From CANHBY01 sp046342195 (lineage in GTDB: Bacteria; Pseudomonadota; Gammaproteobacteria; Burkholderiales; Burkholderiaceae_C): DNA of 18,315 nt. How positions within the stretch are numbered: position 1 is the stretch's first letter; each line of letters starts with the position of its first letter. The translations under genes were made by a program, and so were the position numbers. The stretch spans positions 1 through 18,315 of the forward strand of contig JBKDQE010000072.1 in assembly GCA_046342195.1 (NCBI GenBank), given 5' to 3'. Under the pieces are notes generated by a model. It was given only the letters and a program-made list of their open reading frames with translations, was not told the origin of the DNA and made no database searches. Positions 16,089-18,315 of this stretch are shown one piece after another.

Positions 16089-18215
16089 ATGAGCGCACTC
16101 GACGACAAAATCAATCAGCACTTCGCCGGCCTGGTGGTTCGCAAGGACTTGGTCAAAACGGTGAAGGGCAACGCCATCGTGCCCACCTATGTGCTGGAAT
16201 ACCTGCTGGGCCAGTATTGCGCCACCAACGACGAGACCACCATCCAGGCGGGCATCAACACGGTGCGTGAGATCCTGCGTAAGCACTACGTGCATCGCAA
16301 TGAGGCCGGACTGGTGCGCTCCACCATCAAAGAAAAGGGGCGGCACAAGGTCATCGACCGCATCAGCGTGGCGCTGAACGACAAGTCGGATGCCTACGAG
16401 GCCGAGTTTGCCAATCTGGGTATCAAAAAGGTGGTGATCGATTCCTCCACGGTGAAGGCGCACCCTAAGCTGCTGGTCGGTGGTGTGTGGTGCATTGCCG
16501 ACCTGGAGTACCTGTTTACCGAGGACAAGAATGCGACGCCTTGGATACTGGCCTCGATCAAACCGATCCAACTCTCACACTTCGATTTTGAAGGTTATGT
16601 GCAGGCTCGCAAGCAGTTCACCACGGAAGAGTGGATTGACCTGCTCATTCAAAGCGTGGGCTTCAATCCGCAGATGTTCGGCAAGCGCAACAAGCTCAGC
16701 CAGCTGGTGCGGCTCATCCCCTTTTGCGAACGCAACTACAACCTGATCGAGCTGGGCCCCAAGGGCACTGGCAAATCGCACATCTACTCAGAGTTTTCAC
16801 CGCACGGCATGCTGATTTCGGGCGGTGAGGTGACCGTGCCCAAGCTGTTCGTCCACAACGGCACCGGCAAGCTGGGCCTGTTGGGCTACTGGGACGTGGT
16901 GGCCTTCGATGAATTCGCTGGCAAGCAAAAGCGCGTAGACAAGGCTCTGGTGGACATCATGAAGAACTACATGGCCAACAAGTCGTTCTCGCGCGGGGTA
17001 GAAACGCTGGGAGCCGAGGCGAGCATGGTCTTCGTGGGCAACACCGACCACACGGTGCCCTACATGCTCAAACACTCGGACCTGTTCGATCCCCTGCCCG
17101 AGAAGTTCCACGACTCAGCCTTTCTGGACCGAATTCATAGCTACATCCCCGGTTGGGAAGTGGATGTCATTCGGGGCGAGATGTTTTCTGAGGGCTACGG
17201 CTTTGTGGTGGACTACCTTGCCGAAATCCTGCGCTCTTTGCGCAGCCACGATTTTTCAGATCGCTACAAAGAAAAATTCCGGCTCTCCGATGATATTTCG
17301 ACACGAGACCGTGACGGCATCAACAAGACTTTCTCGGGCTTGATGAAGATCTTGTTCCCTCAGGGTGAGGCCACAGATGCCGAAATCGAAGAGGTTCTGC
17401 GTGTGGCCATTGAAGGCCGGAAACGTGTCAAGGACCAACTGCTGAGAATTGACGCCACCTATCCGCCGGTGCGTTTTGTTTACACCACGCCGGATGGTAA
17501 AGAGGTGGCCGTGACCACCTTGGAAGAAGAGGAGTATCCAAACTCTTACCATCGCCGCGTGGCTGCTCAGATGACCTCAGACGATGCGGCGGCCCCAGCG
17601 AGAGAATTGCTCTCAGCGGTCACGAAGGTGTCTGATTCCAATGTGCCCGCAACCGTCATATCAGCCTCGCCAGATGCAGCGGCATTGCTGAAAGAGACGC
17701 ACCTGATCTTCCAGGAAAACCAACGTGGCGTCAGTTTCGACAAGTTGTTCGGGCCTTACTTGCGGGGTGCCAAGCGGATCACCGTGACCGACCCCTATCT
17801 GCGGATTTTTCATCAGCAACGCAACCTGATGGAACTCCTCGAAACCATCAGCAAGCAAATCGGCCCAGAGAACAAGGTGGTGGTGCATGTCATCACGGCT
17901 GAAGATGAGTTCAACGGGGACCGCCAAACCGAGAACTTCCAAAAAATGGCGGATGCATGCCTCAGCATTGGCATTCAATTCACTTGGGAGTACGACACGA
18001 CCGGCACCAAACACGACCGCGACATCACCACCGACCATGGCTGGAAGATCGTGCTGAGTCGCGGCCTGGATGTGTTCCAGCGCTGTGAGCTCAACGATGC
18101 ATTCAGCTTTTCGAACCGAATGCAGCAGCATCGACAGTGCAAGGATTTCAACGTGACCTACGTGAAAGTCAAGGGTAAGCACGCGGGCAACCCATCTTCC
18201 CAAGCCTCCAACTGA
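16089..18215 (+). CDS. brxL: BrxL AAA+ protein with MIT_C-like C-terminal domain
   Basis: A 708-residue protein. The N-terminal 200 residues are family-specific (KHYVHRNEAGLVRSTIKEKG near 65-84, PKLLVGGVWCIADLEY near 126-141). The AAA+ module has Walker A GPKGTGKS (223-230), Walker B DVVAFDEF (269-276), sensor 1 VFVGNTD (314-320) and DRIHSYIPGWE (347-357). BrxL forms ring assemblies on DNA and is needed for phage exclusion but not for methylation in studied type 1 systems. From about 535 the sequence does not look like a Lon Ser-Lys protease domain. TDPYLRIFHQQRNL (567-580), HDRDITTDHGW (642-652) and SRGLDVFQ (657-664) instead match the PLD-like C-terminal domain of MITD1 proteins. It has its own strong ribosome-binding site. 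BrxL identity is well supported; the C-terminal domain call is by motif memory. Confidence 0.87.
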   Translation: MSALDDKINQHFAGLVVRKDLVKTVKGNAIVPTYVLEYLLGQYCATNDETTIQAGINTVREILRKHYVHRNEAGLVRSTIKEKGRHKVIDRISVALNDKSDAYEAEFANLGIKKVVIDSSTVKAHPKLLVGGVWCIADLEYLFTEDKNATPWILASIKPIQLSHFDFEGYVQARKQFTTEEWIDLLIQSVGFNPQMFGKRNKLSQLVRLIPFCERNYNLIELGPKGTGKSHIYSEFSPHGMLISGGEVTVPKLFVHNGTGKLGLLGYWDVVAFDEFAGKQKRVDKALVDIMKNYMANKSFSRGVETLGAEASMVFVGNTDHTVPYMLKHSDLFDPLPEKFHDSAFLDRIHSYIPGWEVDVIRGEMFSEGYGFVVDYLAEILRSLRSHDFSDRYKEKFRLSDDISTRDRDGINKTFSGLMKILFPQGEATDAEIEEVLRVAIEGRKRVKDQLLRIDATYPPVRFVYTTPDGKEVAVTTLEEEEYPNSYHRRVAAQMTSDDAAAPARELLSAVTKVSDSNVPATVISASPDAAALLKETHLIFQENQRGVSFDKLFGPYLRGAKRITVTDPYLRIFHQQRNLMELLETISKQIGPENKVVVHVITAEDEFNGDRQTENFQKMADACLSIGIQFTWEYDTTGTKHDRDITTDHGWKIVLSRGLDVFQRCELNDAFSFSNRMQQHRQCKDFNVTYVKVKGKHAGNPSSQASN

Positions 18216-18227
18216 GTGAGAAGGTCA

Positions 18228-18247
18228 CGCTCTTTTGAAGAGGAGCG
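18228..18247 (+). repeat. Small hairpin covering the next gene's ribosome-binding site
   Basis: CGCTC (18228-18232) pairs with GAGCG (18243-18247) around TTTTGAAGAG, whose inner bases can partly pair. The 3' side contains AGGAG (18241-18245), the ribosome-binding site for ATG 18252. There is no T-tract after it, so it does not look like a terminator. Confidence 0.3.
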
Positions 18248-18251
18248 AGTG

Positions 18252-18315
18252 ATGAAGGCCTGGCGTATCAAGCTGAGTGAAGAGGCCATTCGGCAGCGGT
18301 TGGAGATGTTGGAGC
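18252..18315 (+). CDS. Start of an unidentified downstream gene
   Basis: ATG 18252 follows AGGAG (18241-18245) by six bases and reads MKAWRIKLSEEAIRQRLEML before the window ends; an in-frame GTG at 18249 is another possible start. It begins 36 bases after brxL in the same direction, so it may be the last gene of the defence operon or the first of a neighbour. Twenty-one residues are too few to name a family. The opening is charged and helical. Confidence 0.5.
   Translation, partial: MKAWRIKLSEEAIRQRLEMLE

Noticed and set aside
1..18315. CRISPR arrays, tRNA or rRNA genes, riboswitches
   Set aside because: Gene-free stretches are all about 110 bases or shorter and show no regularly spaced direct repeats or cloverleaf and rRNA signatures.

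Overview
The window carries one nearly continuous rightward gene cluster that I read as a complete type 1 BREX phage-defence locus. Its order is brxR-like regulator, brxA, brxB, brxC, pglX, a three-gene insert, pglZ and brxL. The assignment rests on family-level recognition of each protein and on visible motifs: a WYL domain, Walker A/B in BrxC and BrxL, DPACGSG plus NPPY in PglX, and the alkaline-phosphatase-like PglZ motifs. No search was run. GC-rich codon use and protein style suggest a betaproteobacterium, perhaps Burkholderiales/Comamonadaceae, but no housekeeping gene is present to confirm this.

Layout. Positions 1-649 hold remnants of two insertion sequences, both on the minus strand: the start of one transposase runs off the left edge, next to a 3'-truncated transposase of a different family. 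From 761 the genes are tightly packed: regulator (761-1675), brxA (1662-2255, overlapping the regulator), brxB (2252-2839, ATGA overlap), brxC (2884-6501), pglX (6508-10086). Three accessory genes lie between pglX and pglZ: a 278-residue protein with a class III nucleotidyl-cyclase-like pattern (10079-10915), a DUF1016/YhcG-type PD-(D/E)XK nuclease (10997-12142) and a Shedu/DUF4263-type PD-(D/E)XK nuclease (12139-13374). pglZ (13460-16066) and brxL (16089-18215) follow, and a new gene begins at 18252.

How the parts should work together. In known type 1 BREX, PglX methylates an adenine in a non-palindromic site to mark self DNA. BrxB, BrxC, PglZ and BrxL take part in methylation and/or in blocking replication of unmarked phage DNA, and a WYL protein represses the locus. 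Here the core probably shares one transcription unit with two additional nuclease genes and a possible signalling enzyme, making a layered defence island.

Points most worth a second look: the cyclase-like gene inside a BREX operon; a 29-codon micro-ORF that exactly bridges the Shedu gene and pglZ with overlapping stop/start codons at both ends; a 13-codon leader ORF coupled to the DUF1016 gene; alternating inverted repeats around the brxA ribosome-binding site and start codon; an AT-rich, apparently exchanged specificity region inside pglX; and a BrxL whose C-terminus resembles the PLD-like domain of MITD1 proteins instead of a Lon protease domain.
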